Positions 17,677-27,268 are shown, counted from the stretch's first letter. The stretch is 64,000 bases of DNA from Henriciella barbarensis (GCF_003576345.1 NZ_QWGB01000007.1:186001-250000), one strand, 5' to 3'. Notes: generated from the sequence alone by a model not told the origin. A program made the numbers and translations.

Positions 17677-18710
17677 TCCTGACCTCGCTCACGCGCGATC
17701 TCGCGGCGCTCATACGCGCGATAAGCCGCAACGTTACGATTATGCTCAGACAGAGTTTCAGCAAATGCGTGGCCGCCCGTGCCGTCCGCAACGAAGAAAA
17801 TGTAATCGGTTTCAGGTGGGTCCAGCACCGCAGCAATAGCATCACGTCCCGGATTACAGATGGGGGTCTTCGGCAGCCCATCGATCTCATAGGTGTTCCA
17901 GTCGGTGACCCGGTCCAGTTCAGAACGATACAGCGTACGGCGCACACGTTTTCCGTTCAGCGTTCGATAGAGTGGCTCACCACGTGAGACGCCATAGATG
18001 ACTGTCGGATCGCTCTCGAGGCGCATGCCGCGCCTCAGGCGATTGGTGAATAGACCCGCCACGAGCGGTCGCTCCTCAGCGCTACCGGTTTCTTTCTCAA
18101 CAACAGAGGCAAGGATGACCGCCTCTTCGACCGTGGAAATCGGAAGATCATCGGCTCTTTGCGGCCATAGCTCTTCGAGCAGGTCATCCTGAGCCTTCTC
18201 CATCCGCTCGATCATTGCTGTGCGCGATTTGTCTGCGGAGAAGATATAGGTATCCGGCAGAAGCGTTCCTTCGGCGATCTCGCGCTCAGGCATGTCGCCT
18301 TTCAGCTCCGGATGGTTTTCGACAATGCGAAGAACCTGCGCTGTGGTGCGCCCCTCAGGTACCGTGATGCGATATGTGATGACATCGCCGGACACGAGCA
18401 GATCCATGATGCCCGCAATGCTCGCGCGGGGCGGAATGGCGTACTCACCGACCTTCAAGCCAGCCTGCTGTTCGGACAGGCGCGCATGCAACTTCATTGC
18501 TTCGGGACTGGAGATTATACCTTCGTACCAAAGCCGCTGGGCAACGCCGCTGACATGGTCGCCCTGGCGCACTTCAAACACGGCGCTTTCAGCAAGCGGC
18601 CCCGGCTTGCTGATTTCGTTCTGAAGCCAGAACCAGCCGCCGATCGCCGCAGCTGCGCCAAGGCCAGCCAGCACGAGTCCAATCGCAAGAAGCGCTTTAA
18701 TGAACCGCAT
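17673..18710 (-). CDS. mltG: Endolytic peptidoglycan transglycosylase MltG
   Basis: MltG cleaves nascent glycan strands and is thought to act as the glycan-release factor. The 345-residue protein has one N-terminal membrane anchor at about 5-29, a LysM-like region (VFEVRQGDHVSGVAQRL) and the YceG-like catalytic domain. The catalytic Glu lies in ASVVEKETG, followed by the RRGMRLESDPTVIYG and NPGRDAIAAVLDP motifs. mltG following fabF is common in proteobacteria. Confidence 0.95.
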   Translation of the reverse strand: MRFIKALLAIGLVLAGLGAAAAIGGWFWLQNEISKPGPLAESAVFEVRQGDHVSGVAQRLWYEGIISSPEAMKLHARLSEQQAGLKVGEYAIPPRASIAGIMDLLVSGDVITYRITVPEGRTTAQVLRIVENHPELKGDMPEREIAEGTLLPDTYIFSADKSRTAMIERMEKAQDDLLEELWPQRADDLPISTVEEAVILASVVEKETGSAEERPLVAGLFTNRLRRGMRLESDPTVIYGVSRGEPLYRTLNGKRVRRTLYRSELDRVTDWNTYEIDGLPKTPICNPGRDAIAAVLDPPETDYIFFVADGTGGHAFAETLSEHNRNVAAYRAYERREIARERGQE

Positions 18711-18769
18711 ATCTACTCCCCCATGATACAGGCTGGCCTTACCTTGCCTGAGCTTTTTCGCTTAGGGAA

Positions 18770-20059
18770 CTAGTCAGCCTGTTTGAGGATAAGACACGCA
18801 TTGGTGCCGCCAAAACCGAACGAGTTGGACATGGCTGCACGAACCTTGCCCTTCTTGGCATTGTGCGGAATGAGATCAATGTCCGTCTCAACACTTGGAT
18901 TATCCAGATTGAGCGTTGGTGGCATGACCTGATCACGTAGCGCCAGCGCACAGAATGCGCTCTCGATTGCACCTGCTGCACCAAGAAGGTGGCCGACAGC
19001 AGACTTGGTCGAGGATAGCGACAGGTTTTTCGCGTGCTCACCGAACAGCCGCTCAACGGCACCAATTTCGCCTTCGTCACCCTTCGGCGTCGAGGTGCCA
19101 TGCGTGTTGACGTAATCAATATCGGTCACATCGAGGCCGGAATTATCCAGCGCCATTTTCATGGCGCGGTAACCGCCCTCGGAGCCTTCTGCCGGCGCCG
19201 TGATATGGTAGGCATCGCCCGTCAGGCCATAGCCTGCGACTTCTGCATAGATCTTCGCACCGCGCGCCTTTGCGTGCTCATACTCTTCGAGCATCACGAT
19301 GGCGGCACCTTCGCCCATGACAAACCCGTCCCGGTCCTTATCATAGGGACGGGAGGCTTTTTCCGGCGTGTCGTTGAAGTTAGTCGACATGGCCTTTGCC
19401 GCGCAGAAGCCGGCAATACCGATTTCGCAGATCACGGCCTCGGAGCCGCCAGCCAGCATCAGGTCGGCGTCGCCATACTGGATGAGGCGAGCTGAGTCGC
19501 CGATGGCATGCGCGCCCGTGGCACAGGCTGTCACTACAGAGTGGTTCGGCCCTTTGAACCCGTGACGGATCGAGACCTGCCCGGAAGCGAGGTTGATCAG
19601 CGCAGATGGGATGAAGAACGGGCTCACGCGGCGCGCACCCTGAGTGTGCAGGGTAATCGCCGTATCGTAGATGGACTGGAGGCCGCCAATACCAGAGCCG
19701 ATCAGAACGCCTGTGCGCTCCTTCTGCTCGTCGGTTTCAGCTTTCCAGCCAGAATCCTCAACACATTCGTCGGCTGCTGCGAGCGCATAGAGAATGAACT
19801 CGTCGATACGGCGACGCTCTTTTGCGCTCGCCGCCTTGTCCGGATCAAATGAATGAGGATCGTCGGCACTGCCGCCGCCGCGGCCGGTGCCGTCATTCCA
19901 AGGTACCTGGCAAGCGATCTTGCAAGGCACGTCCTTTGTATCAAACAGATCGATAGGACCTGCTCCAGACTTGCCTGCGAGCAAACGCTCCCACGTGGCC
20001 TCACGTCCGCTAGCGAGCGGAGAAACGAGACCAATCCCGGTAATGACGACACGGCGCAT
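18770..20059 (-). CDS. fabF: Beta-ketoacyl-ACP synthase II
   Basis: FabF elongates acyl-ACP by condensation with malonyl-ACP. The 429-residue protein shows the Cys-His-His triad: Cys in VTACATGAHA, His in NTHGTSTPKGD and His in KSAVGHLLGAAGA, with the C-terminal NSFGFGGTNA loop. The start (MRRVVITGIGLVSPLA) is typical. It lies 12 bases after acpP, the usual acpP-fabF pair, in a minus-strand run fabD-fabG-acpP-fabF. Confidence 0.97.
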   Translation of the reverse strand: MRRVVITGIGLVSPLASGREATWERLLAGKSGAGPIDLFDTKDVPCKIACQVPWNDGTGRGGGSADDPHSFDPDKAASAKERRRIDEFILYALAAADECVEDSGWKAETDEQKERTGVLIGSGIGGLQSIYDTAITLHTQGARRVSPFFIPSALINLASGQVSIRHGFKGPNHSVVTACATGAHAIGDSARLIQYGDADLMLAGGSEAVICEIGIAGFCAAKAMSTNFNDTPEKASRPYDKDRDGFVMGEGAAIVMLEEYEHAKARGAKIYAEVAGYGLTGDAYHITAPAEGSEGGYRAMKMALDNSGLDVTDIDYVNTHGTSTPKGDEGEIGAVERLFGEHAKNLSLSSTKSAVGHLLGAAGAIESAFCALALRDQVMPPTLNLDNPSVETDIDLIPHNAKKGKVRAAMSNSFGFGGTNACLILKQAD

Positions 20060-20071
20060 CAGCTAACCCTC

Positions 20072-20308
20072 TTAAGAGACGTGAGCCTTGATGTGGGTGA
20101 CAGCGTCACCAACAGTACGGATGTTCTCCTGAACGTCGTCAGGGATTTCGATGTTGAATTCTTCTTCGAAAGCCATGACCAGCTCGACCAGGTCCAGGGA
20201 GTCTGCGCCGAGATCGTCGATGAAGCTCGCCGATTCCGTCACCTTGTCCGCTTCAACGTCGAGATTCTCGACAACGATCTTTTTTACACGCTCGAAAACG
20301 TCAGACAT
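20072..20308 (-). CDS. acpP: Acyl carrier protein
   Basis: This 78-residue acidic helical protein carries the acyl chain on a phosphopantetheine bound to the Ser in [10 protein letters not shown] (about residue 38). The length, low content of basic residues and the FDIEIPDD-type stretch (here [13 protein letters not shown]) are diagnostic. A GAGAGG-type ribosome site precedes the ATG. The 109-base gap to fabG may hold a separate promoter, as acpP is usually expressed more strongly than its neighbours. Confidence 0.97.
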   Translation of the reverse strand: MSDVFERVKKIVVENLDVEADKVTESASFIDDLGADSLDLVELVMAFEEEFNIEIPDDVQENIRTVGDAVTHIKAHVS

Positions 20309-20417
20309 GGAAAACCTCTCTCATGATGTCTGATAGGAAGACTATTCGTCTTGGGTTGCCCGTTAGCACACTGATAAAGATAACGCCAAGAGCTGCAACT
20401 GTTTGGATGACCTGCGG

Positions 20418-21158
20418 TCAGATCATCGCCATGCCGCCATTCACGTGCAGCGTCTGGCCTGTAACATAGGCTGCTTCTGACGAAGCAAGATAGACGGCAG
20501 CCGCCGCGATGTCGCTTCCCTGACCAAGTTTTCCCGAAGGAATCTGGCCCAGAAGCGCTTCTTTCTGGCTGTCTGGCAAGACATCTGTCATCGGTGATTC
20601 GATAAAGCCCGGCGCAATACAATTGGCGGTAATGCCGCGGCTCGCGACTTCCTGTGCGAACGCTTTGGTGAAGCCAATCATGCCAGCTTTAGAGGCGCAG
20701 TAATTCGCCTGGCCCGGATTGCCGGTCACGCCAACAATGGACGTAATCCCGATAATGCGGCCATGGCGACGCTTCATCATGCCCCGCACGACCGATTTTG
20801 TAAGCCGGTAGTAAGAGCCGAGATTGACGTTCATCACATCATCAAAGTCTTCAGGCTTCATCTGCATAAGCAGCTTGTCGCGTGTGATGCCTGCATTGGC
20901 GACCAGAATGTCTAGGGGGCTGCCCGCAGCTTCTTCGGCGCGGCCGACAAGACTGTTGACAGATTCAGCGTCGGAAAGGTTGGCCGTAACCACAAAACCT
21001 TCGCCTGGCAGGCCAGCACGGACCTCTTCCAGAACGCCTTCACGCGTCCCGGACAGGGCAACTTTTGCCCCTGCTTCGGACAGGGCTTTCGCAATTGCGC
21101 TACCAATGCCGCCGGAGGCCCCGGTTACCAACGCTGTGCGTCCGCTGAGATCAAACAT
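20418..21158 (-). CDS. fabG: 3-oxoacyl-ACP reductase
   Basis: FabG is the NADPH-dependent reductase of the fatty acid elongation cycle. The 246-residue SDR protein has the cofactor motif TGASGGIG at about 13-20, NAG at about 86-88, and the Ser-Tyr-Lys triad with Tyr in NYCASKAG. The C-terminal GQTLHVNGGMAMI is typical. The ATG at 21158 is chosen over a longer open frame because an AAGGA-type site precedes it and it gives the standard FabG start. It sits between fabD and acpP, which supports the fatty acid role over other SDR functions. Confidence 0.96.
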   Translation of the reverse strand: MFDLSGRTALVTGASGGIGSAIAKALSEAGAKVALSGTREGVLEEVRAGLPGEGFVVTANLSDAESVNSLVGRAEEAAGSPLDILVANAGITRDKLLMQMKPEDFDDVMNVNLGSYYRLTKSVVRGMMKRRHGRIIGITSIVGVTGNPGQANYCASKAGMIGFTKAFAQEVASRGITANCIAPGFIESPMTDVLPDSQKEALLGQIPSGKLGQGSDIAAAAVYLASSEAAYVTGQTLHVNGGMAMI

Positions 21159-21222
21159 GCGGCTCGTTCCTTCCTTGCTTGCGGCTTTTGCCGTCTCGTT
21201 CTCTATTTCAACCTTTGTCGCC

Positions 21223-22167
21223 CTAGCCGAGACGCTTAGCAACCGATTCTATGTCTTCCGGGGTTCCCAGAGTCAGCCCTTCAACGTCCTTGGCGGTACG
21301 ACGGTTCATGACGCTGAGCACTTTTCCGGCACCCGCCTCGACCGTGAGCTCAATGCTCTGCGCCGCCATGAACTCAATTGTCTCGCGCCACCGGACCTGG
21401 CCGCAAACCTGCTCGATCAGATGTTGACGGATCGCCACCGGATCAGACGTTGGCTCTGCAGTGACATTAGAAATCACGGGCACAGACGGCGCCTTGATCT
21501 CGATGTCCGACAGCGCCTTCATCATCTCATCGGCGGCCGGCTGCATCATGGAACAGTGAAACGGCGCACTCACAGGCAGCATCATCGCCTTCTTGATACC
21601 AACTTCGCCAGTTTTCGACGCGGCAAGCTCAACAGCTGCTTTCGTACCTGAAATCACGATCTGGCCGGGCGCATTGTCATTTGCAATCTCACAGACGCCG
21701 CCTTCAGCTCTGCCTAGCTCACACAGCGCGATGGCCTGTTCGGGCGTCGCGCCGAGCAGTGCGGCCATCGCACCTTCGCCGGGCGGCACGGCGGCCTGCA
21801 TGGCATTCCCCCGAATGCGCAGGATCCGCGCTACATCTGCAAGCTCGATCGCGCCGCTTGCGGCCAGCGCGGAATATTCGCCCAGCGAGTGACCGGCCAC
21901 GAACGCGGCCTTGTCCGGGCCAATCCCGTGGGACTGGAGCGCGCGGATCGCTGCAACGCTGACAGCCATAAGGGCTGGCTGCGTGTTGGCCGTCAGCTTC
22001 AGTTCTTCTTCATCACCTTCCCAGATCAATTGGGACAGATCCTGCTGAAGCGCAGCGTCAACCGTCTCGAAGACCTCACGCGCTGCTGGATATGCGGCGG
22101 CAAGGTCTTTGCCCATGCCGATGAACTGGCTGCCCTGTCCGGGGAAAATGAACGCGAACTTGGTCAT
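21223..22167 (-). CDS. fabD: Malonyl-CoA:ACP transacylase
   Basis: FabD loads malonyl groups onto ACP. The 314-residue protein has the N-terminal FIFPGQGSQFIGMG, the nucleophile Ser in VAGHSLGEYSAL, and the catalytic His in VSAPFHCSMM. The ATG at 22167 gives the family N-terminus; the open frame upstream lacks similarity. It is the first gene of the minus-strand fab block and diverges from rpsF across a 230-base region. Confidence 0.97.
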   Translation of the reverse strand: MTKFAFIFPGQGSQFIGMGKDLAAAYPAAREVFETVDAALQQDLSQLIWEGDEEELKLTANTQPALMAVSVAAIRALQSHGIGPDKAAFVAGHSLGEYSALAASGAIELADVARILRIRGNAMQAAVPPGEGAMAALLGATPEQAIALCELGRAEGGVCEIANDNAPGQIVISGTKAAVELAASKTGEVGIKKAMMLPVSAPFHCSMMQPAADEMMKALSDIEIKAPSVPVISNVTAEPTSDPVAIRQHLIEQVCGQVRWRETIEFMAAQSIELTVEAGAGKVLSVMNRRTAKDVEGLTLGTPEDIESVAKRLG

Positions 22168-22342
22168 GCGGTCCTGCCCTTCAGTCTGATCGCTGGAATC
22201 TGATTTGGCCGACTGCCTAGTTGGCTGCTCGCAGACTCGCAAGTCTGCTTGATTCTTTTGGCAGTCTGGGCTTTAAGCCCCCTCTTCACACGGGGTGCGG
22301 TCCTGGTTTCCGGAATGAGCCGGACAGGCAGGGGCCATCGCC

Positions 22343-22362
22343 GGAACGTCTTCCCGCGTTCC
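22343..22362 (+). promoter_or_regulatory. Candidate leader hairpin before rpsF
   Basis: GGAACG and CGTTCC form a 6-bp stem about 35 bases before the rpsF ATG, followed by a CCG-containing stretch. Many bacteria carry an S6:S18-binding mRNA structure with conserved CCG in this leader. The resemblance was judged by eye only. The fabD-rpsF gap (22168-22397) also holds a plausible -35/-10 pair (TTGATT, 17 bases, TTTAAG) around 22250-22280. Confidence 0.28.
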
Positions 22363-22397
22363 AGCGCCGCATTCTGAACTCCAGGGGAAAGAACAAC

Positions 22398-22733
22398 ATG
22401 GCACTTTATGAACACGTGCTGATCTCGCGTCCGGACATCTCGCCTGCACAGGTCGAGAGCCAGATCGAAGAGCTCGGCCAATGGCTGGAAAGCCAGGGCG
22501 CAAAGGTCGGAAAGACCGAATACTGGGGTCTGCGCAACCTCTCCTACCCGATCAACAAGCAGCGCAAGGGACACTATTCCCTGCTCAACATCGACGGTCC
22601 AGCAGCGGCCGTACATGAGCTTGAGCGCCGTCACCGTATCTCCGACGACGTGATCCGTTACATGACGATCAAGGTCGAAGAACTGGACGATGAGCCGTCC
22701 CCGATGATGGGCCGCAAGGGCCGCAAGGACTAG
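22398..22733 (+). CDS. rpsF: 30S ribosomal protein bS6
   Basis: bS6 is a 111-residue ribosomal protein that binds 16S rRNA with bS18. The start MALYEHVLISRPDIS and the core GLRNLSYPINKQRKGHYSLLNI and RRHRISDDVIRYMTIKVE are diagnostic. The open frame extends 59 codons upstream into the leader, but the ATG at 22398 follows an AGGGGAAAG site and gives the family length. It heads the rpsF-rpsR-rplI operon. Confidence 0.98.
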   Translation: MALYEHVLISRPDISPAQVESQIEELGQWLESQGAKVGKTEYWGLRNLSYPINKQRKGHYSLLNIDGPAAAVHELERRHRISDDVIRYMTIKVEELDDEPSPMMGRKGRKD

Positions 22734-22745
22734 GGAGCGAGAGAT

Positions 22746-23018
22746 ATGTCTTCAGAAAACAACCAGGGTGATATCAACATCACCAACATCCCTGCCCGGC
22801 GCACATTCAACCGCCGCCGCAAGGTCGATCCATTCTCGGGCCAAGGCGCCCCGGCGATCGACTACAAGGATGTGAAACTGCTGCAGCGCTATATTTCCGA
22901 GAAGGGCAAGATTGTCCCGTCGCGGATCACTGCAGTGAACGTCAAGAACCAGCGTAAGCTTGCCCGCGCCATCAAACGCGCCCGCATGCTCGCGCTTCTG
23001 CCATTCACCGTTAAGTAG
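22746..23018 (+). CDS. rpsR: 30S ribosomal protein bS18
   Basis: This 90-residue bS18 contains [44 protein letters not shown] and ends with a very basic [14 protein letters not shown] segment. It partners bS6 in the small subunit platform. A GGAGCGAGAG sequence precedes the ATG. It lies 12 bases after rpsF. Confidence 0.98.
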   Translation: MSSENNQGDINITNIPARRTFNRRRKVDPFSGQGAPAIDYKDVKLLQRYISEKGKIVPSRITAVNVKNQRKLARAIKRARMLALLPFTVK

Positions 23019-23030
23019 GAGGACCAGCAC

Positions 23031-23624
23031 ATGGACATTATCCTTCTTGAACGCGTCGAAAACCTTGGCGAGCTTGGCGAAGAAGTCACTGTGAAGAACG
23101 GCTTCGCCCGTAACTTCCTGCTGCCACGCGGCAAGGCGCTGATCGCTAACGATCGCAACCGCGCCCGCTTCGCTGCAGAGCGTGACCTTATCGAAAAGCG
23201 CAACGCAGACGCACGCGAAGAAGCTCAGTCGACCGGCAACAGCCTCGACGGCGCAGAAATCGTGCTGATCCGCCAGTCTTCCGACACCGGCAATCTCTAC
23301 GGTTCGGTCTCGACCCGCGACATCGTCGATGCGCTGGCTGAGAAAGACTTCAAGGTCCGCCGCGGTCAGATCAAGCTCGACCAGCCGATCAAGACCATCG
23401 GCATCTATGAGCTCGGCATCCGGCTACACGCGGAAGTCCTCGTAGACGTCACGGTGAACGTCGCCCGCTCAATGGAAGAAGCTGAGCGTCAGGCAGCAGG
23501 CGAGAACGTCATCGAGACGATCCACGCTGAACAGCAAGGCGCCGCAGCCGAGCAATCTGCTGAACTGGCTGAAGCCAGCGCGGAGCGCGAGGAAGCAACC
23601 CGCGAAGCCCCTGAAGAGGAATAG
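23031..23624 (+). CDS. rplI: 50S ribosomal protein bL9
   Basis: bL9 has an N-terminal globular domain (MDIILLERVENLGELGEEVTVKNGFARNFLLPRGKA), a long connecting helix and a C-terminal domain (GNLYGSVSTRDIVDAL...GIYELGIRLHAEV). At 197 residues it is longer than E. coli bL9 because of an acidic, Ala/Glu-rich tail after about residue 150, which is common in alphaproteobacteria. AGGAGG precedes the ATG. The operon ends at the strong terminator that follows. Confidence 0.98.
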   Translation: MDIILLERVENLGELGEEVTVKNGFARNFLLPRGKALIANDRNRARFAAERDLIEKRNADAREEAQSTGNSLDGAEIVLIRQSSDTGNLYGSVSTRDIVDALAEKDFKVRRGQIKLDQPIKTIGIYELGIRLHAEVLVDVTVNVARSMEEAERQAAGENVIETIHAEQQGAAAEQSAELAEASAEREEATREAPEEE

Positions 23625-23657
23625 GCTTCCGGGCGTCTTACGCCAGACTTTGATCAA

Positions 23658-23690
23658 GGCCGCGCCCGCCGGGTGCGGCCTTTTTCTTTG
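23658..23690 (+). terminator. Rho-independent terminator after rplI
   Basis: GGCCGC pairs with GCGGCC at 23658-23680, with a GC-rich inner part, followed at once by TTTTTCTTT. It lies 33 bases after the rplI stop. The remaining 190 bases up to dnaB (23691-23883) must hold the dnaB promoter; no confident hexamers were picked there. Confidence 0.85.
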
Positions 23691-23883
23691 TTTCTGGAGA
23701 CTGTCGGTCTGCAGGTTGGCGCACCTGACCAAACCGCGAATCACGCGTCTTCGAATCGGGGTATTCCACAAGCCTCATCTGAGCTGTGGACGATGTCAGT
23801 TTCTATGCAAGTCAAGTCTGCAATCTTTCCCTGCTCAGGCGTAAAGTTAACCCATCGGTAAGCACCTTTTCGGGGACACGCGC

Positions 23884-25371
23884 ATGAACGATATGTCCAA
23901 CACGCCCAAGTCGGTCGAGGCACCGCACAATCTGTCCGCCGAGGCCGGCGTGCTTGGGGCGATCCTATATGACAATAATGCGTTCCAGCGTGTCGCGGAC
24001 ATTCTGCGCGCCACTGACTTCTATTCCATCCCTCATCAGGAGATCTTCGAAGTCTGTTCGACCATGATCCAGGGCGGCCGTGTCGCCGATGGCATCACGC
24101 TTCGCGAACATTTCGAAAAAGCCGACAAGCTTCAGGAAATCGGCGGCGCCTCCTATCTGGCAGAGCTGCTTGATTCGGCCGCCTTCGGTCCGGAAATCAC
24201 CGATTATGCACGCATGATCCGAGACTTCGCCATGCGACGCGACCTGATCGACATCGGCGCGACGGTCCAGCACCGTGCTTTCAAGCCGGAGCCAGAAGAA
24301 GACGGCGACAAGCAGCTTGAGCTCGCCGAACGCCAACTCTTCGATCTGGCCGACCGGGGCTCTTCCGGGCGCGGCTTCCATTCATTCTCGACTGCCCTCA
24401 AAGAGTCGCTTGCCATGGCAGAGGCGGCCTTCAAACGGGATGGAAAGATTGCCGGCGTCGCTTCCCAGCTCGACGATCTCGACACGATGCTTGGCGGCTT
24501 CCACAAGTCTGACCTCGTCATCCTTGCAGGGCGCCCCTCCATGGGCAAGACGACGCTCGCGACCAATATCGCCTTCAATGCGGCGCAGGCCTGCCGGCGC
24601 GAAGCCCAGCCTGACGGGTCAAAGAAAACCGTCGAAGGCGCTGTTGTTGCTTTCTTTTCTCTCGAAATGTCGTGTGAGCAGCTCGCCACCCGTATTATCG
24701 CAGACCGAACCGGCCTCAACGCCCACCACATCCGTCAGGGCGACCTTGATGCCAGCGACTTCGAAAAGATCCGCCAGGCCACCGAAGAGCTTCAGAACCT
24801 GCCGCTATATATCGATGACCAGGGCGGCATCTCTATCAGCCAGCTCGCCGCGCGCGCCCGGCGCCTGAAACGCACCAGCGGCCTCGACATGGTCGTGATC
24901 GACTATCTTCAGCTTCTGACCTCGACGACCGGCAAGGCCAGCGACTCCCGAGTTCAGGAGATCACGCAGATCACGATGGGCCTCAAGGCGCTCGCCAAGG
25001 AGCTGAACGTGCCTGTCATCGCCCTCTCCCAGCTCTCGCGTCAGGTCGAGCAGCGCGAGGACAAACGTCCGCAACTCTCCGACCTTCGGGAATCTGGTTC
25101 GATTGAGCAGGATGCAGACGTCGTCATGTTCGTCTATCGCGAGTCCTATTACCTGGAGCGGACCGAACCCCAGTCCGGTGGCGAAGATCCGGCATCTGCG
25201 GAGAAATGGACCAGCTGGCGACAGCGCATGGATGAGGTTCTCGGCACCGCTGAGGTCATCATCGGCAAACAGCGTCACGGCCCGATTGGTCGTGTTACAC
25301 TCGCCTTCGACGCGAACACGACCCGCTTCGGCAATCTCAAACGTCAGCAGCCGGAACCGGACTTCGGCTAG
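23884..25371 (+). CDS. dnaB: Replicative DNA helicase DnaB
   Basis: DnaB is the hexameric 5'-3' helicase of the replication fork. The 495-residue protein has the N-terminal primase-interaction domain (PHNLSAEAGVLGAILYDNNAF...DFYSIPHQEIF) and a RecA-like core. Walker A is GRPSMGKTTLA, the FFSLEMSCEQLATR motif follows, Walker B is VVIDYLQLL, and LSQLSRQVEQREDKRPQLSDLRESGSIEQDAD carries the sensor region. No intein is present. It sits between rplI and alr, an order shared by many proteobacteria. Confidence 0.97.
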   Translation: MNDMSNTPKSVEAPHNLSAEAGVLGAILYDNNAFQRVADILRATDFYSIPHQEIFEVCSTMIQGGRVADGITLREHFEKADKLQEIGGASYLAELLDSAAFGPEITDYARMIRDFAMRRDLIDIGATVQHRAFKPEPEEDGDKQLELAERQLFDLADRGSSGRGFHSFSTALKESLAMAEAAFKRDGKIAGVASQLDDLDTMLGGFHKSDLVILAGRPSMGKTTLATNIAFNAAQACRREAQPDGSKKTVEGAVVAFFSLEMSCEQLATRIIADRTGLNAHHIRQGDLDASDFEKIRQATEELQNLPLYIDDQGGISISQLAARARRLKRTSGLDMVVIDYLQLLTSTTGKASDSRVQEITQITMGLKALAKELNVPVIALSQLSRQVEQREDKRPQLSDLRESGSIEQDADVVMFVYRESYYLERTEPQSGGEDPASAEKWTSWRQRMDEVLGTAEVIIGKQRHGPIGRVTLAFDANTTRFGNLKRQQPEPDFG

Positions 25372-25413
25372 AATGGGTTGCCGCATGGCGGCGCGGCGGA
25401 CTATGCCGCATCA

Positions 25414-26475
25414 ATGAGTTTTAGTCCCCGCGCCCGCGTGCATCTTCAGAACATCGTCGCCAACTGGCGCACGATCGCTTCTCTTGTCTCTCAGAGTGAA
25501 GCTGGCGCCGTCGTCAAAGCGAATGCCTATGGCCACGGTGTCGCCCCGGTTGCACGCGCCCTGCACGCGGCTGGATGCAAAACTTTCTTCGTCGCTTATG
25601 TCGACGAAGGCGTGGAACTCCGCAACGCCATAGGCGCTGAAGCGACCATTCTTGCATTCAATGGTGCAGAGCCCGGTGATGCAGACCTCATCCGCACACA
25701 CCAGATCACACCCGTTCTGAACGCCCTGCCCGCCATCAGAGAATGGCTTAAGCTCTCCGATACGCCTTCCTATGCGGTTCACGTCGACACAGGCATGAAC
25801 CGGCTTGGCGTTCGGATGGAAGACGTACCGGAGCTTGAAGACCTTACGGCCAGCGGGCCGCCAGTTCACGTCATGTCGCATCTGGTCGATTCTGATGACC
25901 GATCGCGCGCAATCAACGCCGAACAACTCGCGCGCTTCAAGGACGCCGCATCGCACTTCCCTCACGCTCACACGAGCTTCGCTAATACAGGCGGATGTTT
26001 CATGGGGCAGGATTACGGGTTTGATATCGTGCGCCCGGGGATCGGTCTTTATGGCGGCGGGCCACCGCTTCCTGATGGCATAGAATTGAAGCCTGGCATG
26101 ACGCTGGAAGCCCCGATCCTGACGGTTCAGTCCGTCCAGCCCGGTGAAACGGTCGGCTATGGCGCGACATACACCTTTGATACACCGCGCACCTTGGCCA
26201 CGGTCGCGCTGGGCTACGGCGACGGATTTCTGCGCGCGGCTGGCAACAAAGGCATCGCTTCACTGGGCGGTATAGTATGCCCGATCGTCGGCCGGGTCTC
26301 AATGGATCTCATCACGATCGACGTCACACAGGCAGCGGACCTTGCAATGCCCGGAGCATTCGCCCAATTCATCGGAGCGGAAATCCTGCTCGAAGAGCAG
26401 GCCAGACGCGCCGGCACAGTCGGCTATGAACTTGTAACAGGACTGGGCCATCGTGTCAGACGCATCTACGACTAA
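25414..26475 (+). CDS. alr: Alanine racemase
   Basis: Alr is a PLP enzyme making D-alanine for peptidoglycan. The PLP lysine is Lys35 in AVVKANAYGHG, the C-terminal catalytic Tyr lies in GYGATYTF, and GYGDG and GRVSMDLITIDVT are typical. The start is uncertain. The ATG at 25414 gives a 353-residue protein with a usual N-terminus but no clear ribosome site; an in-frame TTG at 25378 is an alternative. The 3' end overlaps mlaE by 23 bases. Confidence 0.95.
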   Translation: MSFSPRARVHLQNIVANWRTIASLVSQSEAGAVVKANAYGHGVAPVARALHAAGCKTFFVAYVDEGVELRNAIGAEATILAFNGAEPGDADLIRTHQITPVLNALPAIREWLKLSDTPSYAVHVDTGMNRLGVRMEDVPELEDLTASGPPVHVMSHLVDSDDRSRAINAEQLARFKDAASHFPHAHTSFANTGGCFMGQDYGFDIVRPGIGLYGGGPPLPDGIELKPGMTLEAPILTVQSVQPGETVGYGATYTFDTPRTLATVALGYGDGFLRAAGNKGIASLGGIVCPIVGRVSMDLITIDVTQAADLAMPGAFAQFIGAEILLEEQARRAGTVGYELVTGLGHRVRRIYD

Positions 26476-27268
26476 ATCCGGCGGTTTTCCCAATCCGCTC
26501 GCCTGGATAGGGCGCGGTGCGCTTGCGCTTTTCGCAGAGATTGGGCGCCTGTCGCTTTTCTCCGGGCGCACGGCCCTGTCTGCCCTGCTTCCACCCTGGA
26601 ACCTAACACAGCTGTGGAAGCAGATAATTGCGATTGGCTTCTATTCCCTGCCGGTCGTCGGCCTGTCAGCTGTCTTTATCGGCGCAGCCCTCGCCCTCAA
26701 CATCTATACTGGCGGCAATCGCTTCGGCGCTGAACAGTTCGTACCGAACATCGTGGTCCTAGGCATAACGCGGGAGCTTGGCGCGACCATTACTGGCCTG
26801 ATGCTGGCTGGCCGTGTGACCGCTGGTATCGCCGCAGAGATCGGCGCCATGAAAGTGACCGAGCAGATTGATGCGCTTAAAACGCTTTCTGCCAACCCGT
26901 TCCGCTATCTATATGCACCGCGTTTTCTCGCCGCCGCACTCACCTTGCCGATTCTGGTGCTGATCGCCGACATAATCGGCGTTATGGGCGGCTGGCTGGT
27001 CAGCGTTTATGCGCTCGACTTCGATTCCACGACCTATCTGCGCAATACAATCGACTTCCTCACCATGGAAGATGTCATCGTCGGCCTGATCAAGGCTGTC
27101 ATCTTCGGCATGGTGATCGCGCTGATGGGTTGCTATCAAGGCTCGAAGTCGTCGGCTGGTGCGACAGGCGTGGGGCGTGCGGCTACGCTCTCCATGGTCG
27201 GCGCTGCGGTGCTGGTGCTTGCTGCCAACTATATCCTCTCCACCTTCTTCGTGCAGATCGGCATCTGA
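26453..27268 (+). CDS. mlaE: MlaE-type phospholipid ABC transporter permease
   Basis: MlaE is the membrane subunit of the ABC system that moves phospholipids between the two membranes. The 271-residue protein has the MlaE family core: LPVVGLSAVFIGAALALNIYTG, ITRELGATITGLMLAGRVTAGIAAEIGAMKVTEQIDAL, NPFRYLYAPRFLA and a C-terminal set of helices. The start is a GTG at 26453 inside alr. mlaF begins on its stop codon. mlaD, mlaC and mlaB are not adjacent, so the other subunits must be encoded elsewhere. Confidence 0.93.
   Translation: MSDASTTKSGGFPNPLAWIGRGALALFAEIGRLSLFSGRTALSALLPPWNLTQLWKQIIAIGFYSLPVVGLSAVFIGAALALNIYTGGNRFGAEQFVPNIVVLGITRELGATITGLMLAGRVTAGIAAEIGAMKVTEQIDALKTLSANPFRYLYAPRFLAAALTLPILVLIADIIGVMGGWLVSVYALDFDSTTYLRNTIDFLTMEDVIVGLIKAVIFGMVIALMGCYQGSKSSAGATGVGRAATLSMVGAAVLVLAANYILSTFFVQIGI

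Noticed and set aside
22221-22397. N-terminal extension of rpsF
   Set aside because: The open frame is present but bS6 has a fixed N-terminus at the ATG at 22398, with a ribosome site.
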